A model generated the notes under the pieces. That model was not told where the DNA came from. It was given only the letters and a program-made list of their open reading frames with translations, and did no database searches. Positions 1 through 8,177 of a stretch of DNA of 64,000 nucleotides are shown piece after piece. Made by a program: the position numbers and the translations under genes. The stretch's first letter is position 1, and the number at the start of each line of letters is the position of its first letter. The stretch spans positions 2,579,001 to 2,643,000 of the forward strand of contig NC_016027.1 in assembly GCF_000182745.2 (NCBI RefSeq). Reading direction: 5' to 3'. This stretch comes from Komagataeibacter medellinensis NBRC 3288. Lineage in GTDB: Bacteria > Pseudomonadota > Alphaproteobacteria > Acetobacterales > Acetobacteraceae.

Positions 1-1
1 A

Positions 2-994
2 GCCAGAACCCGAAATGCTCTGCTTGAGGCTGGTGCCTCGATAGAAACCGCTGAAGCCACGACGCAGGCCCTGCTTTATGCCTCCCGCATTGGGGTGGAC
101 AGTCACGGCGTACGTCTGGTCACGCATTACGCAGCCATGTTGCGCGCAGGAAGACTGAACGGGACGCCTGCGCCGAAGGAGCATCGCACCGCCCCTGCGA
201 CAGCGCTGCTGGATGCGGATGATGGACTGGGTCATTACGCCTGCTACCACGCCATGCAACTGGCCATTGAAATGGCGACGCAGACCGGTATAGGTGCTGT
301 GGGGGTGAGCCGTTCATCGCATTGCGGAGCGGCGGGCGCCTATGCCCTCAAGGCAGCGGAAGCGGGCATGGTAGGAATCATGACCAGTAATTCCGATGCC
401 AACGTAACACTATTCAGAGGCACTCACGCATTCCACGGTACAAACCCCATTGCCATGGCGGCCCCGGTTGAGGGCCAGATGCCTTGGCTGCTAGATATGG
501 CAACGTCATCCATCCCATTCAACCGTGTGCGTCTATACCGTTCGCTCGGACTCCCCCTGCCTGCCGATGTTGCGGCAGATGCCGAAGGTCACATGACGCA
601 GGATGCCATGCAGGCATCAATGCTGTTGCCGCTTGGGGGAGAAAGCTATGGCTTCAAGGGTGCCGGGCTGGCTGGCATGGTCAGCATTCTGTCCGCGGTG
701 TTGACAGGCGCGATGATCGATCCCCGCATGATCCAGATGACGGATACGTCCGATTTTGCCACGCCGCGCAATGTTGGCCATTTCTGCATCGTACTGGATC
801 CCGCGCGCTTTGTAGGACGTGAAGGGTTTGACAGGGCGTTGAAGGACTATCTGACTATGCTGCGTGCTACCCCCTCCACCATAGCCGGGGAGAGCGTGAT
901 GGCACCCGGTGACCGGGAATGGACAACGATGGAAGAGCGCAAACGTACAGGTATTCCCGTTGATCCAGATACGCGTGACTTCCTGAAACTGTAA
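2..994 (+). CDS. Ldh2/malate-lactate dehydrogenase family oxidoreductase, 5' end outside the window
   Basis: NAD(P)-dependent 2-hydroxyacid dehydrogenase of the Ldh2/MDH2/AllD fold. The open frame runs from the left window edge, and the residues before the internal GTG at 95 (ARTRNALLEAGASIETAEA...) match the N-terminal helix of this family, so the true start lies upstream. Visible family features are the VDSHGV motif near the N-terminus, SRSSHCGAAGAYA, a GTNPIAMAAP segment and GFKGAGLAGMVSILSAVLTGA near the C-terminus. Substrate (malate, lactate, ureidoglycolate or a sugar acid) cannot be decided. A 9-bp stem-loop at 1065-1088 follows the gene but lacks a T tract. Confidence 0.88.
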   Translation, partial: ARTRNALLEAGASIETAEATTQALLYASRIGVDSHGVRLVTHYAAMLRAGRLNGTPAPKEHRTAPATALLDADDGLGHYACYHAMQLAIEMATQTGIGAVGVSRSSHCGAAGAYALKAAEAGMVGIMTSNSDANVTLFRGTHAFHGTNPIAMAAPVEGQMPWLLDMATSSIPFNRVRLYRSLGLPLPADVAADAEGHMTQDAMQASMLLPLGGESYGFKGAGLAGMVSILSAVLTGAMIDPRMIQMTDTSDFATPRNVGHFCIVLDPARFVGREGFDRALKDYLTMLRATPSTIAGESVMAPGDREWTTMEERKRTGIPVDPDTRDFLKL

Positions 995-1087
995 GGTTTT
1001 GCCTAAACTAGATTTTGGCGGTTTACGCGGCATAGCAGGCGGGTTTCTTTGATATTGACGGGCACCCTGCCCGGTTAAGCGGGCAGG

Positions 1088-1989
1088 GCGATCAGTTCAA
1101 AGCGTTTTCCCGGACTATGGATTTTGAGGTGTTCTGTCCTGATCCGGAAGCTGTTCGAGCGCTTTGACGCTATCCTGCGGAACGCCGGTTATCTGTCGAT
1201 GTCAGGCCAGATCCTGGATGGCATGCCGGTGGCGGCGCCAAAGCAGCGCAATACCCATGGGGAGAAAGCCGCTCTTCGGAAAGGCCGGATCCCCGAAGGC
1301 TGGGAAGACAGGTCGGCAAGGCTGGCCCACAAGGACAGGCACGTCCGCTGGACGCTGGAGTTCATGAAGGCAACGCGGCAGGAGGACCGTCCACGGGCTT
1401 CGCTATCTCGTTCTTTGACTACAGATCGCATGTTTCCATCAATCGAAAGTGTCGGCTGATCTGGAAATGGAAAGCGATGGATGCCGCCGCCAGTGATGGC
1501 ACCAGGCTGCGCGAGGATCTGTTGGACAAAACCAATACGGCCTTAAGTGTCCGGGCCAACATCGCGTATCGCTCGAAAGCCAATGAAGACTTCATGGACA
1601 AAGAGGGTTTCGTCTCGAAGGTCCACGGAAAAAAGCCGCATCTCTGGCCCATGCCCCGGCATATCCAGCGGTCCAGCGCGGAGAAGCCGGTGATCCGATC
1701 CCGCATCGAGCCTGTTTTTGCCGCTCAGAAATCGCAGATGGGTCTGTTCGTCTGGACCGTGGGTATGACCTGGGTCACCATGAAGATCGGGCAGGCCAAT
1801 ATCGTCTACACCATGCGCTGTTTCCTCTTTCCCGAGAGGGGAATGCCACAGCGTAGTCATTCCCAATGGCGACAGCGCCCGGTCTGCGCAAAGCACACAT
1901 CGAAAGTCACCCCGGGGACCGTCAGTCAGAACGAAAAAAGCCTGAAATCATAGGTCGGATACATCAATCAACGGTTCTTCGATCCCTCC
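1088..1989 (+). pseudogene. Decayed IS5-family element: transposase relic with one terminal inverted repeat
   Basis: The region is homologous to the intact IS at 8178-9466 but in the opposite orientation. Homology starts near 1088 (GGCGATCAGTTCAAAGCG). It jumps at about 1143 from the N-terminal DFEVF-PD segment straight to KLFERFDAILRNAGYL, so roughly 180 bp are missing. It then shifts frame near 1400-1470 before continuing as MDAAASDGTRLRE... to the C-terminus. Catalytic positions have drifted (ANIAYRS here, ADTAYRS in the intact copy). The right terminal repeat GGTTCTTCGATCCCTCC is preserved at 1973-1989; the left one is lost. It cannot make a functional transposase. Confidence 0.9.
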
Positions 1990-2149
1990 ATCTTGGATTG
2001 AAGACGCTGCGCGTCTCGTGAGATCGCAGCGACCTGAAAGTCCTTGAAAGCGCTTGCCTGACTGTTGCGAGGCCAAGGCCCTTCGATGCTCCCGTGACCA
2101 GACAGATTTTTGATTGTGTTATGTCGTGATCCTTCTTTATCCAGTTCAT
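1990..2149 (-). pseudogene. Short-chain dehydrogenase (SDR) N-terminal fragment cut by the IS relic
   Basis: Reading from ATG at 2149 leftward gives an SDR N-terminus with the Rossmann motif TGASKGLGLAT (TGxxxGxG), then a one-base frameshift at about 2067, after which the next frame continues as FKDFQVAAISRDAQRLQSKM, the expected beta2/alpha region. The sequence then stops against the terminal repeat of the IS relic at 1989. About 50 codons of a normal 240-250 codon gene survive. This is consistent with IS-associated truncation followed by decay. Confidence 0.75.
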
Positions 2150-2169
2150 GAATTCTGGATTGATATTTT

Positions 2170-2910
2170 TCAGCTTTCGATGTCGCCATTCTGTATGGCG
2201 GTGCGGATGGCCTGGGCGGTCGTCGATGCACCAAGCCGCTTGCGGATACGACGCAGATGATTTTCGACCGTGCGCTCCGAAAGCCCAAGGATCGCGGCAA
2301 TATCGACCTGCCGCCGTCCCGCCGCCGTCCAGGACAGCACTTCGCGTTCTCTCTCCGAGAGCCGAATGGCAATCTTCTCGCTCGGGCCGTCAAGCAGCCT
2401 GCGTACCGTTGCAAAGGCGGCGCCAGCGGCCAGAGATAGGGCAAGGCGCGCCGTGACGGACGCGTCGATCTGCGTCCCCCCAAGGCTCATGGCACCTTCA
2501 AGGCCCAGCGGTCCGAAGATGGGGATCTGGATGCCGTGGATACCTGCTCCCTGCGGCGTATCGACTATTCGGTAGTATTCGCCGGATGCTCCGGTTGTCT
2601 TGGTCCAGAAGAACGGCTCATGGGTCTCAAGCATATGATGCGTCACCGGGCAGCGCCGGACATAGCTTGTGGCATCGACGTGCTTGCCGTCACCAAACCA
2701 GTCCCCCTCGACCCAGTAGATACGATCAACAACCTCCTCGCGTGCCGAGGACGCCGCGAACAGCACGAAACGGTCATAACCGAGCTCCTGCCCGAACGAC
2801 CGGATGGCGTCCTCGACGGTAGCCTGCGTCTTCGTCCGCAGGATCATGGTCGCGACGGCAAACGCCGCCTCGGCGATCGAACCCGTCATGTTCGGATTCC
2901 ACAGCAGCAT
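2170..2910 (-). CDS. LuxR-family transcriptional regulator with autoinducer-binding-like domain (LuxR solo)
   Basis: 246 aa. Residues about 30-160 resemble the autoinducer-binding domain; residues about 180-240 form a clear GerE-type helix-turn-helix (LSEREREVLSW, IAAILGLSERTVENHLRRI, KRLGA). The usual acyl-homoserine-lactone pocket signature (WxxxY ... DP) is not recognisable: the matching region reads GDWFGDGKHVDATSYVRRCPV. No luxI-type synthase is in the window, so it fits a 'solo' that senses another ligand. It is the last gene of a same-strand run hchA-MDR reductase-SnoaL fragment-luxR with a 10-nt gap upstream. Start could be 2910 (GGGAGG about 18 nt upstream) or the internal ATG at 2889. 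Confidence 0.85.
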   Translation of the reverse strand: MLLWNPNMTGSIAEAAFAVATMILRTKTQATVEDAIRSFGQELGYDRFVLFAASSAREEVVDRIYWVEGDWFGDGKHVDATSYVRRCPVTHHMLETHEPFFWTKTTGASGEYYRIVDTPQGAGIHGIQIPIFGPLGLEGAMSLGGTQIDASVTARLALSLAAGAAFATVRRLLDGPSEKIAIRLSEREREVLSWTAAGRRQVDIAAILGLSERTVENHLRRIRKRLGASTTAQAIRTAIQNGDIES

Positions 2911-2920
2911 ATTCTGGTCG

Positions 2921-3109
2921 TCATCCCATTTCCTCCCGAACCGCCATCAGCCCTGACCAGATGGCCACGCCCTTGTCGCGTGCAGGCCCATCGAGCCCGG
3001 CAGGAATATAGTTGATCATGCCATGATCCGAAAAACACCCGAGCATGGCGTCGATATCCTTGCGACGGTAGGATTCGAAGAATGTTTCTACGGTTTTCGA
3101 GAGAGACAT
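2921..3109 (-). pseudogene. Truncated SnoaL/NTF2-like small protein
   Basis: 62 codons from ATG at 3109. The start MSLSKTVETFFESYRRKDID and the following CFSDHGMINYIPAG are typical of the first half of SnoaL-like (NTF2-fold) proteins, which are usually about 120-140 residues. Here the reading frame ends abruptly after GLMAVREEMG, so the second half of the cone fold is missing. A deletion that brought the luxR gene next to it is a plausible cause. Whether any folded product remains is doubtful. Confidence 0.6.
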
Positions 3110-3140
3110 GTCGGGTTTCTTACCTGTCAAAGTCCTGACG

Positions 3141-4136
3141 TTACGCGTCCAGACGCACCAGCGCCTTGCCGGTGTTACCACCACTGAAGAGTGAGAAGAA
3201 CGCTTCCGGTCCGTTATCGAGGCTGTTAAAAATTGTATAGCGGCTCTGGATCAGTCCCTTGGACACCCAGTATCCCATCTGCGCCATGCACTCACTGCGA
3301 CGGGACATGAAATCACTGTTGATGAATCCCCGGATCTGAAGGCGTTTGGAGATGATGGCAAACAGGTTGGCAAATCCGATCGGTGCGTCGGAATTGTACA
3401 TGCCGATCATGCCGCAGATCGCAAATCGGGCATTGCGTTTCGCCACGCCCATCGCCGCATCGAGCTGTTCGCCACCGACATTGTCGAAATAGACATCCAG
3501 ACCGTCTGGTGCCGTCGCGCGTAGCTTGTCTTCGAACGGACCGGGAGATTTGTAATCGATGACATGATCGGCGCCTAGAGAGCGCACGAAGTCGCATTTC
3601 TCAATACCCCCCGCTGATCCGATGACCGTCATGCCACGCAGCTTGGCGATCTGGACTACCAGAGATCCGACAGCACCCGCAGCCGCCGACACGAATACCA
3701 CATCACCCGGTCTGGCTTCAGCGATGTCGAACAGCCCAAAATAAGCTGTCATGCCGATAGTGCCGAGAGTATCAAGGAAATATTCGTCCTTCAGGTCTCC
3801 GTCCGGCAGCGGAAGCGCATCCTCAGCCTTGAGAGTGGCGCTATCCCGCCAGCCCAGAAAATGACTGACCCGGTCGCCAACCTTGAAACACTCCGACCGC
3901 GTTTCAACCACGCGTCCGACGGCGGCCCCCGTCATGGGTTCGTTCAGTTTGAATGGCGCGATATAGCTGTCTCCCTCGTCCATGCGGGGGCGCATGTAGG
4001 GATCGACCGAGAAAAAGCTGTTCGAGACCCTGATCTCACCATCTTTCAATGGCTGGTCGGGTATGTCCCGCAGCGCAAAGCTCTTCATGGTCGGAGCGCC
4101 TTTCGGGCGGGATACGAGAGTCCAGGCATGCGACAT
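3141..4136 (-). CDS. NADP-dependent oxidoreductase, MDR superfamily (prostaglandin reductase/CurA-like)
   Basis: 331 aa from ATG at 4136 (MSHAWTLVSRPKG); an upstream in-frame ATG at 4181 is less likely because family members begin near this point. Hallmarks of the zinc-independent medium-chain reductases are SVDPYMRPRM near residue 50, the NADP-binding AAAGAVGSLVVQIAKLRG near residue 150 and YFDNVGGEQLDAA. Such enzymes reduce the carbon-carbon double bond of alpha,beta-unsaturated ketones and aldehydes. It lies 31 nt upstream of the SnoaL fragment and 125 nt downstream of hchA, suggesting a reactive-carbonyl stress unit. The exact substrate is unknown. Confidence 0.88.
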   Translation of the reverse strand: MSHAWTLVSRPKGAPTMKSFALRDIPDQPLKDGEIRVSNSFFSVDPYMRPRMDEGDSYIAPFKLNEPMTGAAVGRVVETRSECFKVGDRVSHFLGWRDSATLKAEDALPLPDGDLKDEYFLDTLGTIGMTAYFGLFDIAEARPGDVVFVSAAAGAVGSLVVQIAKLRGMTVIGSAGGIEKCDFVRSLGADHVIDYKSPGPFEDKLRATAPDGLDVYFDNVGGEQLDAAMGVAKRNARFAICGMIGMYNSDAPIGFANLFAIISKRLQIRGFINSDFMSRRSECMAQMGYWVSKGLIQSRYTIFNSLDNGPEAFFSLFSGGNTGKALVRLDA

Positions 4137-4261
4137 GCGTTTTGCTTTCTGCTCAGGATATACTTGGGAAGTATGGCCCATTGGGCATCCGGGGAAGCGG
4201 AGGCTCAGGCGATTGCGGGCGATCTGGCGGCAAATAACCGCCTGAACCTTTCCCCTTGATG

Positions 4262-5131
4262 TTATGCATTGACAGCTTTGAGAAGTGTTTCGGCCGCAAG
4301 CTTGCCAAGATTATTCGACGCCAGCGGACTGTCACCTGTCAGAAGCAGACGATCACGGTGGACCTGTCCGGTAATCCCCGTGTTGAGGATCTTGACGTTG
4401 TACTTGCGCAGGTTTTCACCCACCAGCCACGCCATTGGTCCGGGAATGTAGCCGATCTCGATGTTGGCTCCAGTGTCCAGACTGTCGGGGAACACGCACA
4501 TTTCATAGCCTTCATAAGCGAACTTGCCGCCATCGACCACCGTGGCCAGCAGGCTAGCTGGTCCATGGCAGAGCGAGATCGTGAAGCGCTCGTTGGCTTG
4601 TGCCCAGTGAAGGATGTCGCCGACGTCCTTGCTGAACGGAACGCCGTTGAGCACGCCGTGGCCACCGGGGATGAAGACGCCAAGGTAAGGTGTTTCGGCC
4701 GTGAAACCCTCACCGATTACATCCGCTAGCTTCTTGGGCTGTTTGAGCTGCTTTTCGTATTTCTTGTAGGTCGCCCTGACGGCTTCGTCCTCGTGTGGGA
4801 AGGCCCACCACTCGAGCTTCACCGGATCGCCAGAAATGGTCGCGACTTCGATTTCAAACCCGGCCGCGTCAAGATGATACATCGGCAGCAGCATTTCCAC
4901 CGGGTGATTGCCGGTCGAGAAAAATTCGCCACCCTTCATCATCAGATAGCGCTCCTGCGAGCCGATCATCAGGATCTTCCACTTCCCGCCCGTATAGGGC
5001 TTCGGGTAAGTTGTCCCGTCGAAATCCGTTTTCGAGGACGTATATTTGGTCAGGGAATATGCCGACGGAAAGAAGGCATCGTCTTCCGCGCGGTCGGGAA
5101 CCGGAGCGCGGCTCAGTTGTTCATCGCTCAT
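4262..5131 (-). CDS. hchA: Hsp31-type glyoxalase III / protein deglycase
   Basis: 289 aa, DJ-1/PfpI superfamily. Start chosen at ATG 5131 because AGGAGAAG sits 5 nt upstream. The nucleophile-elbow motif [10 protein letters not shown] carries the catalytic Cys-His pair, and the conserved [11 protein letters not shown] and [13 protein letters not shown] segments fit Hsp31 of E. coli in length and order. The family converts methylglyoxal to lactate without cofactor and has holdase and reported deglycase activity. It is first in a same-strand run with an unsaturated-carbonyl reductase and a LuxR regulator, consistent with electrophile defence. Confidence 0.9.
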   Translation of the reverse strand: MSDEQLSRAPVPDRAEDDAFFPSAYSLTKYTSSKTDFDGTTYPKPYTGGKWKILMIGSQERYLMMKGGEFFSTGNHPVEMLLPMYHLDAAGFEIEVATISGDPVKLEWWAFPHEDEAVRATYKKYEKQLKQPKKLADVIGEGFTAETPYLGVFIPGGHGVLNGVPFSKDVGDILHWAQANERFTISLCHGPASLLATVVDGGKFAYEGYEMCVFPDSLDTGANIEIGYIPGPMAWLVGENLRKYNVKILNTGITGQVHRDRLLLTGDSPLASNNLGKLAAETLLKAVNA

Positions 5132-5402
5132 GGATCTTCTCCTGTTGATAAACCAGCCGCCCATATCGATTGGCGGTGAAGCCTATTGATGTCCGTAATC
5201 GGGCAGGGCGACGTGGTGCAAATTGGATCATAGGGGATTATGTGCAGGGAAAAATAAGGGAAATCCCTCAATATGCCATGATCAGGAAAAGCCTGTCAGG
5301 AACATGAAAAACAACGATTATGATTGATGGTATCTTCTTCGGACTGAGCGTATTATCAGAATGCGTGATCGACAGGCGCGCAGTCGAGAAAAAGCGAATG
5401 AA

Positions 5403-5945
5403 ATGCTGAATATAAAAACGGACCGGCTTATTCTTCGGCGTTTTCGTGAGGAGGATAGCTCAGCTCTGTATGCCTATCTGCATGATCCGCAATCCAGTTG
5501 TTTCTTTTCACTCAGACTGTCTGACGAAGATTCTGCTTTAACTGAAGCAAAGAAACGCAGCGCTGATGACCAATACGTTGCTGTCTGTCTCAAGAAGAAT
5601 GATGAACTGATTGGCGATCTCTTTGCTATGTCAGAAGAAGACGCCATTTCGGTTGGATGGAATTTCAACCCCCGTTTCGCCGGGCAGGGATACGCGTTCG
5701 AGGCCGCGCACGCTCTGTTTGCCTACCTGTTCGACGAACGACACGCACGTCGCCTTTATGCCTATGTTGAAGACACCAATCAGCCGTCGCAGCGTCTTTG
5801 TCAAAAACTGGGCATGCGCCTGGAAGGAACATTCATGGAGTTCATCTCTTTCATGAAAGATCAGCAAGGTCAGCCAGTTTACGAAAATACCATGCAGTAT
5901 GCGATCCTGCGACGCGAATGGGGCACTCTGAAAGCACGAGTTTGA
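5403..5945 (+). CDS. GNAT-family N-acetyltransferase (RimJ/RimL-like)
   Basis: 180 aa from ATG 5403 (MLNIKTDRLILRRFREED); an in-frame ATG at 5361 would add 14 residues. The TDRLILRRF opening, the VGWNFNPRFAGQGYAFEAA motif A (acetyl-CoA pyrophosphate loop, R/Q-x-G-x-G/A variant) and the NQPSQRLCQKLGMRLEG motif B identify an acetyltransferase_3/RimJ-type enzyme. It probably acetylates a protein N-terminus or a small amine. It stands alone between divergent or convergent neighbours. No ribosome binding site of quality is seen for either start. Confidence 0.85.
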   Translation: MLNIKTDRLILRRFREEDSSALYAYLHDPQSSCFFSLRLSDEDSALTEAKKRSADDQYVAVCLKKNDELIGDLFAMSEEDAISVGWNFNPRFAGQGYAFEAAHALFAYLFDERHARRLYAYVEDTNQPSQRLCQKLGMRLEGTFMEFISFMKDQQGQPVYENTMQYAILRREWGTLKARV

Positions 5946-6032
5946 AATTCAAAACGTCATGGTGGCTGTGATAATGCCAGACATTCCGTTTTCATGCTTT
6001 CGGCCAAAGTGCCCGTGTTCCCTCTTTTCTTG

Positions 6033-6827
6033 TTATGAGGGCTCCGGTTTCGCGACATGGAGAGCGAAACGAATGGCACCGGGTGTTTCCAGACCGGGCT
6101 TCAGTTCCATCGACGGGATCTGGTAGTCGCCGCCGTTTTGCTTCCGGTATGGGATCGGCGTTGTCGTTGCGAGCGTGCGCATACGCTCGCGAAGTTGCTC
6201 GGACACAATTCCGAAACGTGCATCATCCAATCGGTCTACCCTGTAAGCGACGAAAGGCGGTAGTACTGTGAAGCCGGGATAGAACAGGATGCCGTGATTG
6301 ATGGGGAACAGCAGATCATCAATCTGGCCGTTGATCCCACGCTCGGAGTAATGCTCCGGCCAACCTCCGGCGGTAACGACCAGCATGGCGCGCTTGCCCG
6401 CCATCATGCCTTCGCCATAGCGATCACCCCAGCGGCGATCGCTGTGTTCTCCGACACCATACGCAAAGCCACAGGCATAGACGCGATCGACCCAGCCTTT
6501 GAGGATCGCGGGCATGGTGAACCACCAGAGTGGAAACTGGAGAATCACGGTATCGGCCCAGCGAAGTTTCTCCTGCTCTGCCTTCACGTCCTCCGTCAGG
6601 CCGTTTACTGCGAATTCTCGGGAAGATGCAGATGCCACTTTCAGGCGCTCACCGGCAGGCAGATCCGGGAAGTCGCTGCGGTCGACGGCCGCTTTCCAGT
6701 GCATGCTATAAAGATCAGAGACTTTGACCTCGTGCCCCTGCGATTGCAGTTCGGTGACTGCGGTATCGAGAAGGGTACCATTGAGGGAGTGTCGTTCGGG
6801 ATGGGCGAATACGATCAGGATATTCAT
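6033..6827 (-). CDS. NAD(P)H:quinone oxidoreductase, flavodoxin-like fold (NQO1/MdaB/KefF type)
   Basis: 264 aa. The flavodoxin-like opening MNILIVFAHPERHSLNG, the central ILQFPLWWFTMPAILKGW motif and the GKRAMLVVTAGG strand are signatures of FAD/FMN quinone reductases, which carry out two-electron reduction of quinones with NAD(P)H. It is divergent from the LysR gene at 6931 across about 100 bp, the usual layout for a LysR regulator and its target. Confidence 0.9.
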   Translation of the reverse strand: MNILIVFAHPERHSLNGTLLDTAVTELQSQGHEVKVSDLYSMHWKAAVDRSDFPDLPAGERLKVASASSREFAVNGLTEDVKAEQEKLRWADTVILQFPLWWFTMPAILKGWVDRVYACGFAYGVGEHSDRRWGDRYGEGMMAGKRAMLVVTAGGWPEHYSERGINGQIDDLLFPINHGILFYPGFTVLPPFVAYRVDRLDDARFGIVSEQLRERMRTLATTTPIPYRKQNGGDYQIPSMELKPGLETPGAIRFALHVAKPEPS

Positions 6828-6930
6828 GCGCGGAGCCTTGTCTTGGTAAAAAAGAGTCGTTTCCCGGTAAGACTAGGCGATAGGATATTCTTCTCCCATA
6901 TGGCGATAGCGGAAGGCACAGTGCCGAAAA

Positions 6931-7848
6931 ATGGAACAGTCTCTGGTCTCGTTGGAACGGATGCGAACCTTTGTGCGCATTGCCGAGCGCGGCAATCTGG
7001 CCGCTGTCGCACGGGAAACCGGTGTCGGACAATCGACAGTAACGCGGCATCTGCGTGAACTCGAAGAGGCTCTGGGTGTCTCGTTACTGACACGCACCAC
7101 GCGCCGTACCGCGTTAACAGACGAAGGGGCGCGATATTATACGCAGTGTGTGCAGATTCTTTCCCTCGTTGAGCAGGCAAGCCAGGAAATGCGCGACACA
7201 CGGCAGGCAACGGCCGGAACGGTGCGTATTTCCTCTACCGGTGCATTAGGCGTTCTGCACGTCAGTCGTCTCGTTTATGCTTTTCAGGACGAAAACTCAG
7301 GCATCAGGGTGGAATTCGGTCTGACGGACGAGCGTATTGATCTGGTGCGTGACGGTGTCGATATCGCCATCCGTCTTGGCCCCCTGAGTGATTGCGCGAT
7401 GAAACTGCGCTCCCTTGGCGAGAGCCAGCGCATGTTGGTCGCATCGCCTGAATGGCTGCGTCGCAACGGTCCGGTGCGGCGCCCCGAGGACCTGCGTCAG
7501 CTTGAGGGCGTACGGATGTCCCGTGTGCATGGCTCGGACCGGCTGGTTTTGCGGAGCACGAGCGGCAGAAATCATGTCTTGCCATTTCATGGTCGATTGA
7601 TTGTGGATCATGGTCTGGCGGCGCGCGATGCGTTTCTTGCCGGTCGAGGCTACGGACCGGCTCATCGCTGGCTGGTGGAGGACTGCTTGCGGGATGGTCG
7701 TCTTGAGCATGTGTTACCGGACTATACGCTGTCGTCCGTGCCGCTGAGTATGCTGATCGCGCCAGAGCGGACAAACCTGACCCGGGTCCGCTTCTGCGTG
7801 GATTTTCTCGCCGATGGACTCAGCCGGATCGCTGGTATCAGCCGGTGA
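6931..7848 (+). CDS. LysR-family transcriptional regulator
   Basis: 305 aa. The N-terminal winged HTH is clear: RMRTFVRIAERGNLAAVARETGVGQSTVTRHLRELEEALG, followed by LLTRTTRRTALTDEGARYY; residues about 95-295 form the substrate-binding domain of the CrgA/DsdC-like group that ends in a short GISR tail. Start at ATG 6931; an internal ATG at 6961 preceded by GGAACGG is also possible. Divergent from the quinone reductase gene, which it most likely controls. Confidence 0.9.
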   Translation: MEQSLVSLERMRTFVRIAERGNLAAVARETGVGQSTVTRHLRELEEALGVSLLTRTTRRTALTDEGARYYTQCVQILSLVEQASQEMRDTRQATAGTVRISSTGALGVLHVSRLVYAFQDENSGIRVEFGLTDERIDLVRDGVDIAIRLGPLSDCAMKLRSLGESQRMLVASPEWLRRNGPVRRPEDLRQLEGVRMSRVHGSDRLVLRSTSGRNHVLPFHGRLIVDHGLAARDAFLAGRGYGPAHRWLVEDCLRDGRLEHVLPDYTLSSVPLSMLIAPERTNLTRVRFCVDFLADGLSRIAGISR

Positions 7849-8177
7849 TAGCCCCGGATTTGATGCAGCTTTCGGCCTGTTTGCGGATGAAGGCTAACAT
7901 GCGCCTGCGGATCAGTCCGCTGACGGGGCGGATGAGGTACCAATAGGGCGCAAAACGCCGTCGCGTCGCGGACGTAGGGCAGAAAACACTTGTCTCGGTC
8001 GTGAGACGGTATGTGCCGCGTGTTAGTGGCTGAAGCGTGTAGGACAGCACAAGTGTGCAGACGTCCTGACGTACGCAGGCCAGGAAATCTTCTGTCGAGC
8101 GGCACGGGAGCAATCCGTAATCGGCTTCCCAGAATGCACCGATCAGGCCGAAAGCGAGGGCGTTGTTCCCATCACGT
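7838..8177 (-). pseudogene. 3' part of an SRPBCC-like conserved protein, 5' end removed by the IS5 element
   Basis: The minus-strand frame is open from the IS border at 8177 down to the TGA at 7838 with no real start codon. The translation begins DGNNALAFGLIGAFWEADYG and continues to LTTETSVFCPTSATRRRF and WYLIRPVSGLIRRRML, which is the C-terminal half of a widespread SRPBCC-like family (the typical GLVGRFWR and TRV.C.D..SRRRFR.YW..I.P.SG motifs, as remembered). The first half is missing and does not appear on the other side of the IS. It overlaps the end of the LysR gene by 11 nt. Confidence 0.7.

Noticed and set aside
1065-1088. CCCTGCCCG/CGGGCAGGG stem-loop after the Ldh2 gene as a terminator
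   Set aside because: No T tract follows on either strand, and the hairpin abuts the start of IS-relic homology, so termination is not supported.
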